Assembly (NCBI RefSeq): GCF_000336555.1
Contig: NZ_KB375281.1
Span: forward strand, 434,001 to 498,000
Direction: 5' to 3'
Length of the DNA stretch: 64,000 nt
DNA from: Afipia clevelandensis ATCC 49720
GTDB taxonomy: Bacteria > Pseudomonadota > Alphaproteobacteria > Rhizobiales > Xanthobacteraceae
Part shown: positions 32,217-41,852 of the stretch, piece by piece
Numbering within the stretch: the first letter of the stretch is position 1
Layout: each line of letters begins with the position of its first letter
Translations under genes and position numbers: made by a program
The notes under the pieces: model-generated
Seen by the model: only the letters and a program-made list of their open reading frames with translations
The model's database searches: none
Told to the model about the DNA's origin: nothing

Positions 32217-33668
32217 ATGGGACGACCCGGCCGCAAGGCAAGGGATTTTGTTTCCATGGAGCTGAAGCTCTACGACACGCTGACCAAGGAGAAGCAGCCG
32301 TTCCGGCCGCTCGATCCTAACGACGTGCGCATGTATGTGTGCGGGCCGACGGTCTATGACTTCGCCCATATCGGCAACGCGCGGCCGGTCATCGTGTTCG
32401 ATGTGCTGTTTCGGCTTCTGCGTCACGTCTACGGCGCGGATCATGTCCAATATGTCCGCAACATCACCGACGTGGACGACAAGATCAACGACCGCGCGGC
32501 GCGGGACTATCCGGGCTTGCCGCTGAACGAGGCGATCCGCAAGGTCACCGAGCAGACCGAAAAGCAGTTTCATGAAGACGTCGATGCGCTCGGCTGCCTG
32601 CGGCCGACCGTGGAGCCGCGCGCGACCGAGCATATCGCCGAAATGTGCGCGATCATTGAAAAGCTGATCGCGGGCGGCAACGCCTATGTCGAGCAGGACC
32701 ATGTGCTGTTCAAGGTCGCGTCCGATCCGAACTACGGCAAGCTGGCGCGGCGCTCGCTCGATGAAATGCTGGCGGGGGCGCGCGTCGATGTTGCGCCCTA
32801 CAAGCATGACGCGATGGATTTCGTGCTGTGGAAGCCCTCGAAGCCGGGCGAGCCGTCATGGCCGTCGCCGGGCGGGATCGCCGCGCAGGGACGCCCGGGC
32901 TGGCACATCGAATGCTCGGCGATGGCGTGGAAACATCTCGGCGAACAGTTCGACATTCATGGCGGCGGTATCGACCTGGTGTTTCCGCATCACGAAAACG
33001 AACTGGCGCAATCGTGCTGCGCGTTCCACAAGGACCGCATGGCCAATGTCTGGATGCACAACGGCTTCCTGCAGGTCGAGGGCGAGAAAATGTCGAAGAG
33101 CCTCGGCAACTTCGTCACCATCAGGGAGTTGCTGACAGGCTGGCGTGGCCGTTCATGGCCCGGCGATGCGCTGCGGTTTGCGATGATGCAGACGCATTAT
33201 CGCTCACCGATCGACTGGTCGCTGGCTGCCTGCGACAATGCTTTCAATACGCTGAAGGACTTCTTCAGCGTGGCGGCTGCTGCGGGATCGGGCGAGGTGC
33301 CTGCGTCCATCGTGGACGCGCTGGCCGACGATCTGAATACGCCGAAGGCCGTGGCGGAATTGCACGCCTTGCGCAAACAGGTTCACAGTAAGGGTGACAA
33401 GGCCTCGGTTGCGCTGGGCAATGCGCTTGCGTTTCTTGGCATAGACGCTGCGCGGTTCGCGGCATGGGTCTCCATGGCCGATGCCAAGGCTGTGTCGAAG
33501 GCGGGCAATGTCGATGAACTGATCGAGACTCGTCTCGCTGCCCGCGCGCGCAAGGATTTCAAGGAATCCGACCGCATCCGTGACGAACTCGCCGCGCGCG
33601 GCATTGTGCTGAAAGACGGTAAGGACGCGAACGGCAATCCCGTGACCACGTGGGAGATCGCGCGATGA
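32217..33668 (+). CDS. cysS: Cysteinyl-tRNA synthetase
   Basis: Charges tRNA-Cys with cysteine. Class I synthetase of up to 483 residues with zinc-ligand Cys in [10 protein letters not shown], the HIGH-type motif AHIGNARP, zinc ligands in GWHIECSAM and the KMSKS motif EKMSKSLGN. Start choice: ATG 32217 opens the frame; ATG 32256 (MELKLYDTL) is nearer the usual family N-terminus and equally possible. The stop overlaps a small membrane-protein ORF by ATGA. Confidence 0.96.
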   Translation: MGRPGRKARDFVSMELKLYDTLTKEKQPFRPLDPNDVRMYVCGPTVYDFAHIGNARPVIVFDVLFRLLRHVYGADHVQYVRNITDVDDKINDRAARDYPGLPLNEAIRKVTEQTEKQFHEDVDALGCLRPTVEPRATEHIAEMCAIIEKLIAGGNAYVEQDHVLFKVASDPNYGKLARRSLDEMLAGARVDVAPYKHDAMDFVLWKPSKPGEPSWPSPGGIAAQGRPGWHIECSAMAWKHLGEQFDIHGGGIDLVFPHHENELAQSCCAFHKDRMANVWMHNGFLQVEGEKMSKSLGNFVTIRELLTGWRGRSWPGDALRFAMMQTHYRSPIDWSLAACDNAFNTLKDFFSVAAAAGSGEVPASIVDALADDLNTPKAVAELHALRKQVHSKGDKASVALGNALAFLGIDAARFAAWVSMADAKAVSKAGNVDELIETRLAARARKDFKESDRIRDELAARGIVLKDGKDANGNPVTTWEIAR

Positions 33669-33778
33669 CCAGGCCGGACACGCCGTTTCCGAAACACCGC
33701 TACTACTACATTGCGCTCAAGTGGGTGCTGATCGCCGCTGCCGTCGCGCTCGCGCTCAAACTGGTCAACGTCTGGTAA
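33665..33778 (+). CDS. Very small single-pass membrane protein
   Basis: An ORF of 37 codons, too short for most gene callers. It starts with ATGA overlapping the cysS stop. The product has a hydrophilic head ([19 protein letters not shown]) and one hydrophobic helix ([18 protein letters not shown]). It lies only 5 nt before the GNAT gene, so it fills the gap between two coupled genes. The combination of overlap, position and a clean membrane helix argues that it is translated; function unknown. Confidence 0.6.
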   Translation: MTRPDTPFPKHRYYYIALKWVLIAAAVALALKLVNVW

Positions 33779-33783
33779 AGCTC

Positions 33784-34308
33784 ATGGGACAGTCCATGCC
33801 CAAAGTCGGCCTGCGGCCATTCCTCTCCGAAGACACGCCGGTGCTCGCGGCGATTTTTGTCGCCAGCATCGAAGAACTGGCCGAGGACGATTATTCCGAC
33901 GCGCAGCGCGAAGCCTGGGCGAGCGCGGCCGAGGACGAAGCCAATTTCGGCAAGCGTCTGGCCAATCAGCTCACGCTCGTTGCCACGATTGGCGGCTCGC
34001 CCGTCGGCTTTGTGTCGTTGAAAGGCAAGGATCATCTTGATCTGCTTTACGTGCTTCCGGGCTTCGCGCGGCAGGGCGTCGCCACGGCCCTGTGCGATGC
34101 GCTCGAGAAACTGGCCGCGGCGCGCGGCGCGACGGCGTTGACCGTGGAAGCCAGCGATACGGCGGAGCCGTTTTTCGCCCGGCGCGGCTACGCGGGCCAG
34201 CAGCGCAACACGGTGTCGATTGGCGATGAGTGGCTTGCCAATACGACGATGAAAAAATCACTGGGCGGCGACGCGCCGCGCGGCCAAATGCCAGGAACAC
34301 CATCATGA
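33784..34308 (+). CDS. GNAT family N-acetyltransferase
   Basis: A 174-residue acetyltransferase of the GNAT fold: FVSLKGKDHLDLLYVLPGFARQGVA contains strand 4 and the acetyl-CoA loop (R-x-x-G-x-A variant RQGVA), followed by ALTVEASDTAEPFFARRGY in the C-terminal half. The start is ATG 33784 (12 residues before a second ATG at 33796). The substrate is unknown. It overlaps the cimA start by ATGA, so the run cysS-small ORF-GNAT-cimA looks like one translationally coupled unit. Confidence 0.88.
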   Translation: MGQSMPKVGLRPFLSEDTPVLAAIFVASIEELAEDDYSDAQREAWASAAEDEANFGKRLANQLTLVATIGGSPVGFVSLKGKDHLDLLYVLPGFARQGVATALCDALEKLAAARGATALTVEASDTAEPFFARRGYAGQQRNTVSIGDEWLANTTMKKSLGGDAPRGQMPGTPS

Positions 34309-35903
34309 GCCGCGAACGCCTCTATCTGTTCGACACCACCCTGCGCGACGGCGCGCAAACCAATGGCGTCGACTTCACGCTGCACGACAAGCAGATCATC
34401 GCCAACATGCTCGACGACCTCGGCATCGACTATGTCGAGGGCGGCTATCCCGGCGCGAATCCGTCCGACACCGAGTTCTTCGCAAGCAAGCCGAAGTTCA
34501 ATCATGCCAAGTTCACGGCGTTCGGCATGACCCGGCGCGCGGGACGTTCCGTTTCGAACGATCCGGGTGTCGCAGGGCTACTCGAGGCCAAGGCCGACGC
34601 GATCTGTTTTGTGGCGAAGTCGTCGGAATATCAGGTGCGCGTGGCGCTGGAGACCACCAACGAGGAAAATCTCGCCTCGATCCGAGACAGCGTCAGCGCT
34701 GCAAAGGCGGCCGGTCGTGAGGTGATGCTGGATTGCGAGCACTTTTTCGACGGCTACAAGGAAAATCCACAGTTCGCGCTGGCCTGCGCCAAGGCGGCTT
34801 ATGACTCCGGCGCGCGCTGGGTCGTGCTGTGCGATACCAACGGCGGCACCATGCCGAACGAGATCGAAGCCATCGTCGGCGAGGTGGTCAAACACATCCC
34901 CGGCGATCATGTCGGCATCCACACCCACAACGACACCGAGCACGCGGTGGCGAACTCGCTGGCCGCGGTGCGCGCGGGCGCGCGTCAGATTCAAGGCACA
35001 TTGAACGGGCTTGGCGAACGCTGCGGCAACGCCAATCTCTGTTCGCTGATCCCGACACTGAAGCTGAAAAAGGAGTTCGCTGACAAATTCGAGATCGGCG
35101 TGTCGGACGAGAAACTTGCGACGCTGGTCCATGCCTCGCGGGCGCTGGACGATATCCTCAACCGCGCGCCTGACCGGCATGCGCCCTATGTGGGCGAGAG
35201 CGCGTTCGTCACCAAGACAGGCATTCATGCCTCGGCGGTGCTGAAGGACCCCCAGACCTATGAGCACATCGCGCCGGAAGCGGTGGGCAATCATCGCAAG
35301 GTGCTGGTGTCCGATCAGGCAGGGCGCTCCAACGTCATCGCAGAACTGGAGCGCGCCGGAATTCCGTTCGACAAGAACGATCCGAAGCTGACGCGGCTGG
35401 TCGAGGAGATGAAGGAGAAAGAGGCGGCGGGCTACGCCTACGAATCCGCCAATGCCTCGTTCGATCTGCTGGCGCGCCGCACGCTCGGCAAGGTGCCGGA
35501 TTATTTCAAGGTCGTGCAGTTCGATGTGAATGTCGAGCAGCGCTACAACGCGCTGGCCCAGCGGGTCACGGTCGCGATGGCCGTGGTGAAGGTCGATGTC
35601 GCCGGCGAAACCCTGATCTCGGCGGCGGAAGGCAACGGTCCGGTCAACGCGCTGGACGTCGCCTTGCGCAAGGACCTCGGCAAGTATCAGAAATACATCG
35701 AGGGCCTGAAGCTGGTGGACTACCGCGTGCGTATCCTCAATGGCGGCACGGAAGCGGTGACGCGCGTTCTGATCGAAAGCGAGGATGAGGCGGGCGAGCG
35801 CTGGACCACGGTCGGCGTCTCACCCAACATCATCGACGCATCGTTTCAGGCGCTGATGGATTCGGTGGTCTACAAGCTGGTGAAGTCGAACGCGCCGGCG
35901 TAG
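34305..35903 (+). CDS. cimA: (R)-citramalate synthase
   Basis: Condenses pyruvate with acetyl-CoA to citramalate, a threonine-independent entry to isoleucine. At 532 residues it fits the TIGR00977 family. The HMGL-like TIM barrel begins LFDTTLRDGAQTNGVDF, has metal ligands HTHNDTEHA and NGLGERCGNANL, and is followed by the LeuA-type regulatory domain (about 390-525). DGAQTNGVDF with the VEGGYPGANPSD region favours CimA over 2-isopropylmalate or homocitrate synthase. The start overlaps the GNAT stop. Confidence 0.92.
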   Translation: MSRERLYLFDTTLRDGAQTNGVDFTLHDKQIIANMLDDLGIDYVEGGYPGANPSDTEFFASKPKFNHAKFTAFGMTRRAGRSVSNDPGVAGLLEAKADAICFVAKSSEYQVRVALETTNEENLASIRDSVSAAKAAGREVMLDCEHFFDGYKENPQFALACAKAAYDSGARWVVLCDTNGGTMPNEIEAIVGEVVKHIPGDHVGIHTHNDTEHAVANSLAAVRAGARQIQGTLNGLGERCGNANLCSLIPTLKLKKEFADKFEIGVSDEKLATLVHASRALDDILNRAPDRHAPYVGESAFVTKTGIHASAVLKDPQTYEHIAPEAVGNHRKVLVSDQAGRSNVIAELERAGIPFDKNDPKLTRLVEEMKEKEAAGYAYESANASFDLLARRTLGKVPDYFKVVQFDVNVEQRYNALAQRVTVAMAVVKVDVAGETLISAAEGNGPVNALDVALRKDLGKYQKYIEGLKLVDYRVRILNGGTEAVTRVLIESEDEAGERWTTVGVSPNIIDASFQALMDSVVYKLVKSNAPA

Positions 35904-35918
35904 CGGGAAGGGCGGCTC

Positions 35919-36305
35919 ATGATTGATCACGTCTCGGTGGGAGTGGCTGATCTTGAGCGGGCCGCACGATTCTACGAGGCGGCTTTCGCGCCGCTGGGAC
36001 TGACCCGTCTGGTCACCCGTCCGGCGACCGTGGGGTTTGGGAAGACCTATCCGGAATTCTGGATCAATCTGCGTGCCGGCATGGCGAGGGTGCCGCCGGA
36101 AAGCGGGGTCCATATTTGCCTGCGGGCGAAGACGACCGAAGAGATCGAAGCATTTTATCTTGCCGCGCTGAAGGCCGGCGGCACCGACGACGGCCCGCCT
36201 GGCATTCGCCCTCATGATCGCGTCAAGTATTTCGCGGCGTTTGTTGCCGATCCCGACGGCAATCGGATCGAGGTGGTGACGTTCCCCAAGGACGAGCCCG
36301 CCTGA
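35919..36305 (+). CDS. VOC (glyoxalase/bleomycin-resistance) superfamily protein
   Basis: A 128-residue protein of two beta-alpha-beta-beta-beta modules. The first begins IDHVSVGVADLERAARFYEAA and the second ends FAAFVADPDGNRIEVV, the usual metal-binding His/Glu positions of the VOC fold. The reaction is unknown. It is 15 nt after cimA and probably cotranscribed. Confidence 0.9.
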   Translation: MIDHVSVGVADLERAARFYEAAFAPLGLTRLVTRPATVGFGKTYPEFWINLRAGMARVPPESGVHICLRAKTTEEIEAFYLAALKAGGTDDGPPGIRPHDRVKYFAAFVADPDGNRIEVVTFPKDEPA

Positions 36306-36320
36306 CCGCAAAGCCTGAAG

Positions 36321-36926
36321 TTACAGCCGGCTTGCGACCTGATCGTCCATCATCTTCGCAGCCTGCGGTGTCTTCGCCGCTTCCGCGCGCAGTTTCGGCA
36401 GAATATCCTCGACCCGATCGGCGGTCAGAACGTCCACCCAGAGATTGGCACGGATGAATTCCGTCTGCTTCATGTGATCGATCAGCACCAGCAGGGGATT
36501 CCAGAACCCGTCGATGTTAGCGAGCAGGATCGGCTTGCTGTGGCGGCCGAGCTGTGACCAGGTCATTTGCTCGACGAGTTCTTCCAGGGTGCCGACGCCG
36601 CCGGGGAAGGCGACGAACGCATCTGAATGCTCGAACATGAGCTGCTTGCGCTCGTGCATATCCTTGGTGACGATGACTTCCTGCGCGTCCTTCAGCACAT
36701 GCTCGCGCCGGGTCAGGAAGGTCGGGATGATGCCGGTGACCTTCCCGCCGTGAGCGAGGGCGCCCGCCGCGACCGCACCCATCAGGCCGATGGAGCCGCC
36801 ACCATAGACCAGACCGACGCCGTTTTCGGCGAGGGTTCTGCCAAAGGCCGTGGCCGCGTTGACAAATTCAGGATTGGTACCGGGACCGGAACCGCAATAG
36901 ACGCAGACGTTCTTAATCGTATTCAT
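36321..36926 (-). CDS. LOG-family (TIGR00730) Rossmann-fold nucleotide phosphoribohydrolase
   Basis: A 201-residue protein with the LOG motifs PGGVGTLEELVEQMTW and ERKQLMF and the N-terminal VCVYCGSGPGTNPEF. Family members cleave cytokinin riboside or purine 5'-monophosphates. The ATG at 36926 is chosen because the family begins near MNTIKNVCVYCGS; 66 codons upstream in the same frame are non-homologous. It is divergent from the Atm1-like gene. Confidence 0.92.
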   Translation of the reverse strand: MNTIKNVCVYCGSGPGTNPEFVNAATAFGRTLAENGVGLVYGGGSIGLMGAVAAGALAHGGKVTGIIPTFLTRREHVLKDAQEVIVTKDMHERKQLMFEHSDAFVAFPGGVGTLEELVEQMTWSQLGRHSKPILLANIDGFWNPLLVLIDHMKQTEFIRANLWVDVLTADRVEDILPKLRAEAAKTPQAAKMMDDQVASRL

Positions 36927-37139
36927 AGTCGTTATGTGGCGATTTCCTGCGACATCTTCAAGACGCGCGTTTCGCAGTGCAGGGTAGAAAGGTCTCAAAA
37001 GCCCTGATTTTGGGGGAAAGAATTGGCCGGAAAGGGTGCGAAAGCCACCCAAACGCTCTATATGACGGGACATGATCACACCCCCGAACAGGCGCCGCGC
37101 GCGGCGTGCGGTTTCGCAAGGCAAGGCGGCTGACGTTTA

Positions 37140-39113
37140 ATGGCCGACCTTCATCCTGCTGCGCCTGATGACGTCTCCAATGATGTCACGCCGCCAACAC
37201 CCGCCGATCTGAAAGCCGAGAAAGCGACGCTGTTCGGAACGCTTGCGCATCTATGGCCCTATATCTGGCCGGGCGATCGCGCCGATCTGAAGATGCGCGT
37301 GGTCTGGTCGATGGTGCTGCTGCTGATCGCCAAGGTGGCGACGCTGTTTCTGCCGTTTACCTTCAAGTGGGCGGTGGATGCGCTGACAGGCGCCGATACG
37401 GCGCCGGTCGAATCCTCGAACTGGATGCTGTGGCTGATCGCATCGCCGCTCATCATGACGCTCAGCTACGGTGCGGTTCGTATCGTCATGATGGTGCTGA
37501 CCCAGTGGCGTGACGGTCTGTTCGCGAAAGTCGCGATGCATGCCGTGCGCAAGCTGGCCTATCTCACCTTCGTCCACATGCATGAATTGTCGCTGCGGTT
37601 TCATCTGGAGCGCAAGACCGGCGGGCTGACGCGCGTTCTGGAGCGCGGACGCACCGGCATCGAGACCATGGTGCGCATGGTAATCCTGCAGCTCGCACCG
37701 ACCATTGTCGAGCTCGTGCTGATGATGGGCGTACTGCTGTGGCAATTCGACTGGCGCTACGTGCTGGTGACATTCATCACGGTCGTGGTCTACATGACCT
37801 TTACCTACTATGCGACCGAATGGCGGATCGACATTCGCAGGCGCATGAACGAGTCCGATACCGAAGCAAACACCAAGGCGATCGACTCGCTTCTGAACTA
37901 TGAGACGGTGAAGTATTTCGGTGCCGAGGCGCGCGAGGCGTTGCGCTACGACAAGTCAGTGGAGCGCTATGAGCGGGCCAGCGTCCATACCTATACATCG
38001 CTCGCGGTGCTCAACACCGGACAGGCGGTGATTTTCACCATCGGCCTCACTGCGACAATGATGATGTGTGTGGCCGGTATTCGCAACGGCACCAACACCG
38101 TCGGCGATTTCGTCATGATCAACGCCATGATGATCCAGCTTTACCAGCCGCTGAACTTCATGGGCATGGTCTATCGCGAGATCAAGCAGGCGATCATCGA
38201 CATTGAAAAGATGTTCGGCGTTCTGTCGCGCAATCCGGAGGTAAAGGATATTCCGAGCGCGCAGCCGCTGAAAATTTCAGCCGGCGCGGTTCGCTTCGAG
38301 GACGTGCGGTTTGCCTACGATCCGGAGCGTCCGATTCTGAAGGGCCTTTCTTTCGAGGTGCCGGCGGGCAAGACCGTTGCCATCGTCGGTCCCTCCGGAG
38401 CGGGCAAATCGACCATCTCCCGGCTGCTGTTCCGGTTGTACGATGTGAGCGGCGGCAAAATCACCATCGACGGCCAGAACATTCGGGATGTGACGCAAGC
38501 CTCGCTGCGGGCCGCGATCGGGATGGTGCCGCAGGACACCGTGCTGTTCAACGACACCATCCGTTACAACATTCGTTACGGTCGCTGGGATGCGAGCGAT
38601 GCCGAAGTCGAAGCCGCGGCGTCGATGGCGCAGATCGACAACTTCATTCGCATGTCGCCGCACGGCTATGAGACTGAAGTCGGCGAGCGCGGGCTGAAAC
38701 TGTCGGGCGGCGAGAAGCAGCGTGTCGCGATTGCGCGGACGATTTTGAAGGGCCCGCCGATTCTGGTTCTGGACGAGGCGACATCGGCGCTCGATAGCCA
38801 CACCGAACGGGAAATTCAGGAGCAGCTTGAGAAGGTCGCGCGCGGCCGGACGTCGCTGGTGATCGCGCACCGGCTGTCCACCATCGTCGGCGCAGACGAA
38901 ATTATCGTGCTGGATCAGGGCCGCATCTCCGAGCGCGGCACCCACGCCCAGCTTCTGGCGGCGAATGGCCTTTACGCGAGCATGTGGAACAGGCAACGTG
39001 AAGCGCAGGAAGCGCGGGAAAAGCTGGCCATGATGGCCGACGAGAACATCGCGCCCAATCGCGAACCGCCGCCGGTCGACGATCCGCTGTCCGCGCCGGA
39101 AGCCGCCGAATAG
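37140..39113 (+). CDS. Atm1/HMT1-type ABC exporter (membrane domain plus ATPase)
   Basis: Half-size ABC exporter of 657 residues that acts as a homodimer. The membrane domain spans about 30-340 with six helices. The ATPase has Walker A GPSGAGKS (about 417), signature LSGGEKQRV (about 520) and VLDEATSALDSHTE. The N-terminal FGTLAHLWPYIWPGD, RKTGGLTRVLERG and NYETVKYFGAE are hallmarks of the Atm1/ABCB7/HMT group, which exports glutathione-based sulfur or metal conjugates. It is followed by psd and pssA. Confidence 0.93.
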   Translation: MADLHPAAPDDVSNDVTPPTPADLKAEKATLFGTLAHLWPYIWPGDRADLKMRVVWSMVLLLIAKVATLFLPFTFKWAVDALTGADTAPVESSNWMLWLIASPLIMTLSYGAVRIVMMVLTQWRDGLFAKVAMHAVRKLAYLTFVHMHELSLRFHLERKTGGLTRVLERGRTGIETMVRMVILQLAPTIVELVLMMGVLLWQFDWRYVLVTFITVVVYMTFTYYATEWRIDIRRRMNESDTEANTKAIDSLLNYETVKYFGAEAREALRYDKSVERYERASVHTYTSLAVLNTGQAVIFTIGLTATMMMCVAGIRNGTNTVGDFVMINAMMIQLYQPLNFMGMVYREIKQAIIDIEKMFGVLSRNPEVKDIPSAQPLKISAGAVRFEDVRFAYDPERPILKGLSFEVPAGKTVAIVGPSGAGKSTISRLLFRLYDVSGGKITIDGQNIRDVTQASLRAAIGMVPQDTVLFNDTIRYNIRYGRWDASDAEVEAAASMAQIDNFIRMSPHGYETEVGERGLKLSGGEKQRVAIARTILKGPPILVLDEATSALDSHTEREIQEQLEKVARGRTSLVIAHRLSTIVGADEIIVLDQGRISERGTHAQLLAANGLYASMWNRQREAQEAREKLAMMADENIAPNREPPPVDDPLSAPEAAE

Positions 39114-39146
39114 TTTTGGTCACACCCAACGCAGGTTTTTCAAGTC

Positions 39147-39845
39147 ATGTCCGTCGTGAAGTCCATCCGCGATCAAGTTCCTCCAATTCATCCGGAGGGC
39201 TATCCCTTCATCGGCGCCTTCGCCTTCGCCAGCCTGATCCTGTTCTGGATCTGGACGCCGCTCGGCTGGATCGGATCGGCGCTGACTGTCTGGTGCGCGT
39301 TGTTCTTCCGCGATCCGGTGCGGGTGACGCCGGTGCGCGAGGGCGTGGTCGTGTCGCCCGCAGATGGCCGGGTGTCGATGGTGGTGCAGGCTGTGCCGCC
39401 TGCCGAGCTTGGGCTGGGCGACAAGCCGCTGCCGCGCATTTCGATCTTCATGAGCGTGTTCAATTGCCATGTGAACCGCAGCCCGGTGGCGGGGCGTGTT
39501 GATCGCATCGCCTATCGTCCCGGCAAGTTTCTGAACGCCGATCTCGACAAGGCCAGCGACGACAACGAGCGCAATTCGCTGGTCATCTCGACCCCGGCCG
39601 GGCGGATCGGTGTGATCCAGATCGCGGGCCTCGTGGCGCGCCGGATTGTCTGCTTCGTGAAGGAGGGACAGGTGCTGGGAGCGGGCGAGCGGTTCGGGTT
39701 GATCCGGTTTGGCTCCCGGCTCGATGTCTTCCTGCCCGAAGGCGCCAAGGCCCTGGTCTCCGAAGGTCAGACCGCGATCGCGGGCGAGACCGTGCTGGCC
39801 GATTTCAAGATCGGCGATGGCGGGCGGAGCTACCGGCTGGATTAA
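39147..39845 (+). CDS. psd: Phosphatidylserine decarboxylase (proenzyme)
   Basis: Converts phosphatidylserine to phosphatidylethanolamine using a pyruvoyl group made by self-cleavage. The 232-residue short form has ADGRVSMV, a membrane segment at about 25-50, [13 protein letters not shown] and the cleavage site RFGSRLDV (Gly189/Ser190). The neighbouring pssA supplies its substrate and lies 80 nt downstream. Confidence 0.96.
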   Translation: MSVVKSIRDQVPPIHPEGYPFIGAFAFASLILFWIWTPLGWIGSALTVWCALFFRDPVRVTPVREGVVVSPADGRVSMVVQAVPPAELGLGDKPLPRISIFMSVFNCHVNRSPVAGRVDRIAYRPGKFLNADLDKASDDNERNSLVISTPAGRIGVIQIAGLVARRIVCFVKEGQVLGAGERFGLIRFGSRLDVFLPEGAKALVSEGQTAIAGETVLADFKIGDGGRSYRLD

Positions 39846-39925
39846 CCACGCGCCCGGCGGGCTTTTCGCCACAATGGTGAAGCAGGGTGGGGACTGTTAT
39901 ATAAGGTCCTGTCTCACAAGGTCCT

Positions 39926-40810
39926 ATGGCCATGCTTCCCGACCCCAGAACGCCCGACCTGCGCCGCCGCCGGTTTCGCCAGATTCCGATCCGGATGCTG
40001 GTGCCAAACGTCATTACGTTGCTGGCGATCTGCGCCGGTCTGACCGCGATCCGGCTGTCCATCGAGGGCCGCAACGAACTGGCGCTTGGCGCCATCGTGT
40101 TCGCTGCGATCCTCGACGGCATCGACGGCCGCGTCGCGCGGATGATCAAGGGACAGTCCCGCTTCGGCGCCGAACTCGACAGCCTTGCGGATTTCGTCAA
40201 CTTCGGTGTCGCGCCGGCGCTCATTCTGTACTTCTGGCAGTTGCACGATCTGAAGAACGTCGGCTGGATCGCGGCGATGATCTTCGCCATCAGCGGCGGA
40301 CTGCGGCTGGCGCGTTTCAACGCCACCATGGACGATCCCAACAAGCCTGCTTTCGCCGGAAACTATTTCACCGGCGTGCCGGCTCCGCTGGGCGCGCTTT
40401 GCGTGCTGTTGCCGATGTATCTGGTGTTTATCGGCGCACCGCAGTTGCCTGCGCCGATCACGGCGGCGTTTACCCTGTCGATCGCATTCCTGATGGTTTC
40501 ACGTCTTCCGGTTTTTTCCGGCAAGATGCTCGGCGGCAGGATCGCGCCGGATATGGTGCTGCCCGTCGTCGTGCTCGTGGTGTTGTTCATCGCGGTCCTG
40601 ATCAGCTACCCATGGCACCTGCTGACGTTCGGTTCGATCATCTATCTTCTCAGCCTTCCGATTGGATGGTCTTCGTACCGGGCGCATGAGCGCCGCGCGC
40701 GGGAAGCCGCAGCGGCAACCGCGACCGGGAGCGCCGAACCGGCGGCAAATTCCGAATTCAATGTCGCAGCCCAGCCGGTCGAAGACGAGCGCCCGCCGCG
40801 CTTGAACTGA
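39926..40810 (+). CDS. pssA: CDP-diacylglycerol-serine O-phosphatidyltransferase
   Basis: Membrane enzyme of 294 residues making phosphatidylserine from CDP-diacylglycerol and serine. It carries the CDP-alcohol phosphatidyltransferase motif DGIDGRVARMIKGQSRFGAE with LDSLAD, and about eight hydrophobic segments. A hydrophilic Ala/Glu-rich C-terminal tail follows. Paired with psd. Confidence 0.96.
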   Translation: MAMLPDPRTPDLRRRRFRQIPIRMLVPNVITLLAICAGLTAIRLSIEGRNELALGAIVFAAILDGIDGRVARMIKGQSRFGAELDSLADFVNFGVAPALILYFWQLHDLKNVGWIAAMIFAISGGLRLARFNATMDDPNKPAFAGNYFTGVPAPLGALCVLLPMYLVFIGAPQLPAPITAAFTLSIAFLMVSRLPVFSGKMLGGRIAPDMVLPVVVLVVLFIAVLISYPWHLLTFGSIIYLLSLPIGWSSYRAHERRAREAAAATATGSAEPAANSEFNVAAQPVEDERPPRLN

Positions 40811-41056
40811 TCCATGCCGGGCGCATGCGGCCCTGATGGTTAACGAATTCCTGAAAATTGCATCGGACGGATGCCCGCACAGCTCAAGCCGCGCGGGAAT
40901 CGCTACCATTTGACCGTCCTGAGGACGCGCGATCCGATTTATCGCCGCGCAGCGGGCATCAATTCGATAACCTTTACCCGACCTTAATGGCCCGACCCTA
41001 GTGTTCCAAATGCGCGCTCAGAATGGGCCGCGCCGTTGGTTGCGTTGGAGTCGGTC

Positions 41057-41830
41057 ATGGATATCGCTACCGGAGCCGGATTGCTCGCGGGCATTATCGT
41101 TCTTTGTACGCTTATCCTGATGGGCGGCGATTTCCGGATGTTCTACGACGTCCACGCCGTCATTATCATTTTCGGCGGCTCGTTCGCCGCCACACTGATC
41201 CGCTTTCCCTTTTCCGCGATTATCCACGGCATGCCGCTCGGCGCCAAGTTCGCCTTCACGATGAGCCGCCTGACCGCGCGCGATCTCGTCGATGAACTGG
41301 CGCGTATCGCGGAAGTTGCCCGCAAGCAGGGGCCGGTCGGTCTTGAAAAGATCGAAGCTGACGATCCGTTCCTCGCCAAGGGCATTCGTTATATCGCGGA
41401 TGGTTACGACCTTGAGTTCATACGCGACAATCTCGAGCGCGATCGTGACAACTTCCTGATGCACCTTAACGAAGGCTCCAAGATTTATCGTGCGATCGGC
41501 GACTGCGCGCCGGCATTCGGCATGATCGGAACCTTGCTCGGCATGGTGCAGATGTTTTCCAACATGTCGGACCCGTCAAAGCTCGGCCCGTTCATGGCGG
41601 TGGCGCTGCTGGCGACGCTCTACGGCGCGCTTGTGGCGAACCTGATCTGTCTTCCCATCGCCGACAAGCTGCACGTCAAGCTGCTGGACGAAGAGACCAA
41701 CCGCACCCTGATCATCGACGGAATCCTGATGATCCGCGACGCGAAGTCGCCGACGCTCGTTCGCGAGATGCTGCTGGCCTATCTGCCCGAGAAACATCGC
41801 CACGAAGAGGGCGAGCCTGTTCCTGCATAA
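41057..41830 (+). CDS. motA: MotA/TolQ/ExbB-family ion-channel subunit (MotA-like)
   Basis: A 257-residue membrane protein with four hydrophobic segments in MotA order. It has VIIIFGGSFAATLI, a cytoplasmic region with EADDPFLAKGIRYIADGYD, and APAFGMIGTLLGMVQMF with LATLYGALVANLICLPIADKL in the last two helices. The layout matches stator A proteins of the PomA/MotA type. The start is ATG 41057 with GGAG upstream rather than a TTG 21 nt before. The MotB-like partner follows after 22 nt. No other flagellar gene is in the window. Confidence 0.88.
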   Translation: MDIATGAGLLAGIIVLCTLILMGGDFRMFYDVHAVIIIFGGSFAATLIRFPFSAIIHGMPLGAKFAFTMSRLTARDLVDELARIAEVARKQGPVGLEKIEADDPFLAKGIRYIADGYDLEFIRDNLERDRDNFLMHLNEGSKIYRAIGDCAPAFGMIGTLLGMVQMFSNMSDPSKLGPFMAVALLATLYGALVANLICLPIADKLHVKLLDEETNRTLIIDGILMIRDAKSPTLVREMLLAYLPEKHRHEEGEPVPA

Positions 41831-41852
41831 CGGCTGAAGCGGATTCGACGGG

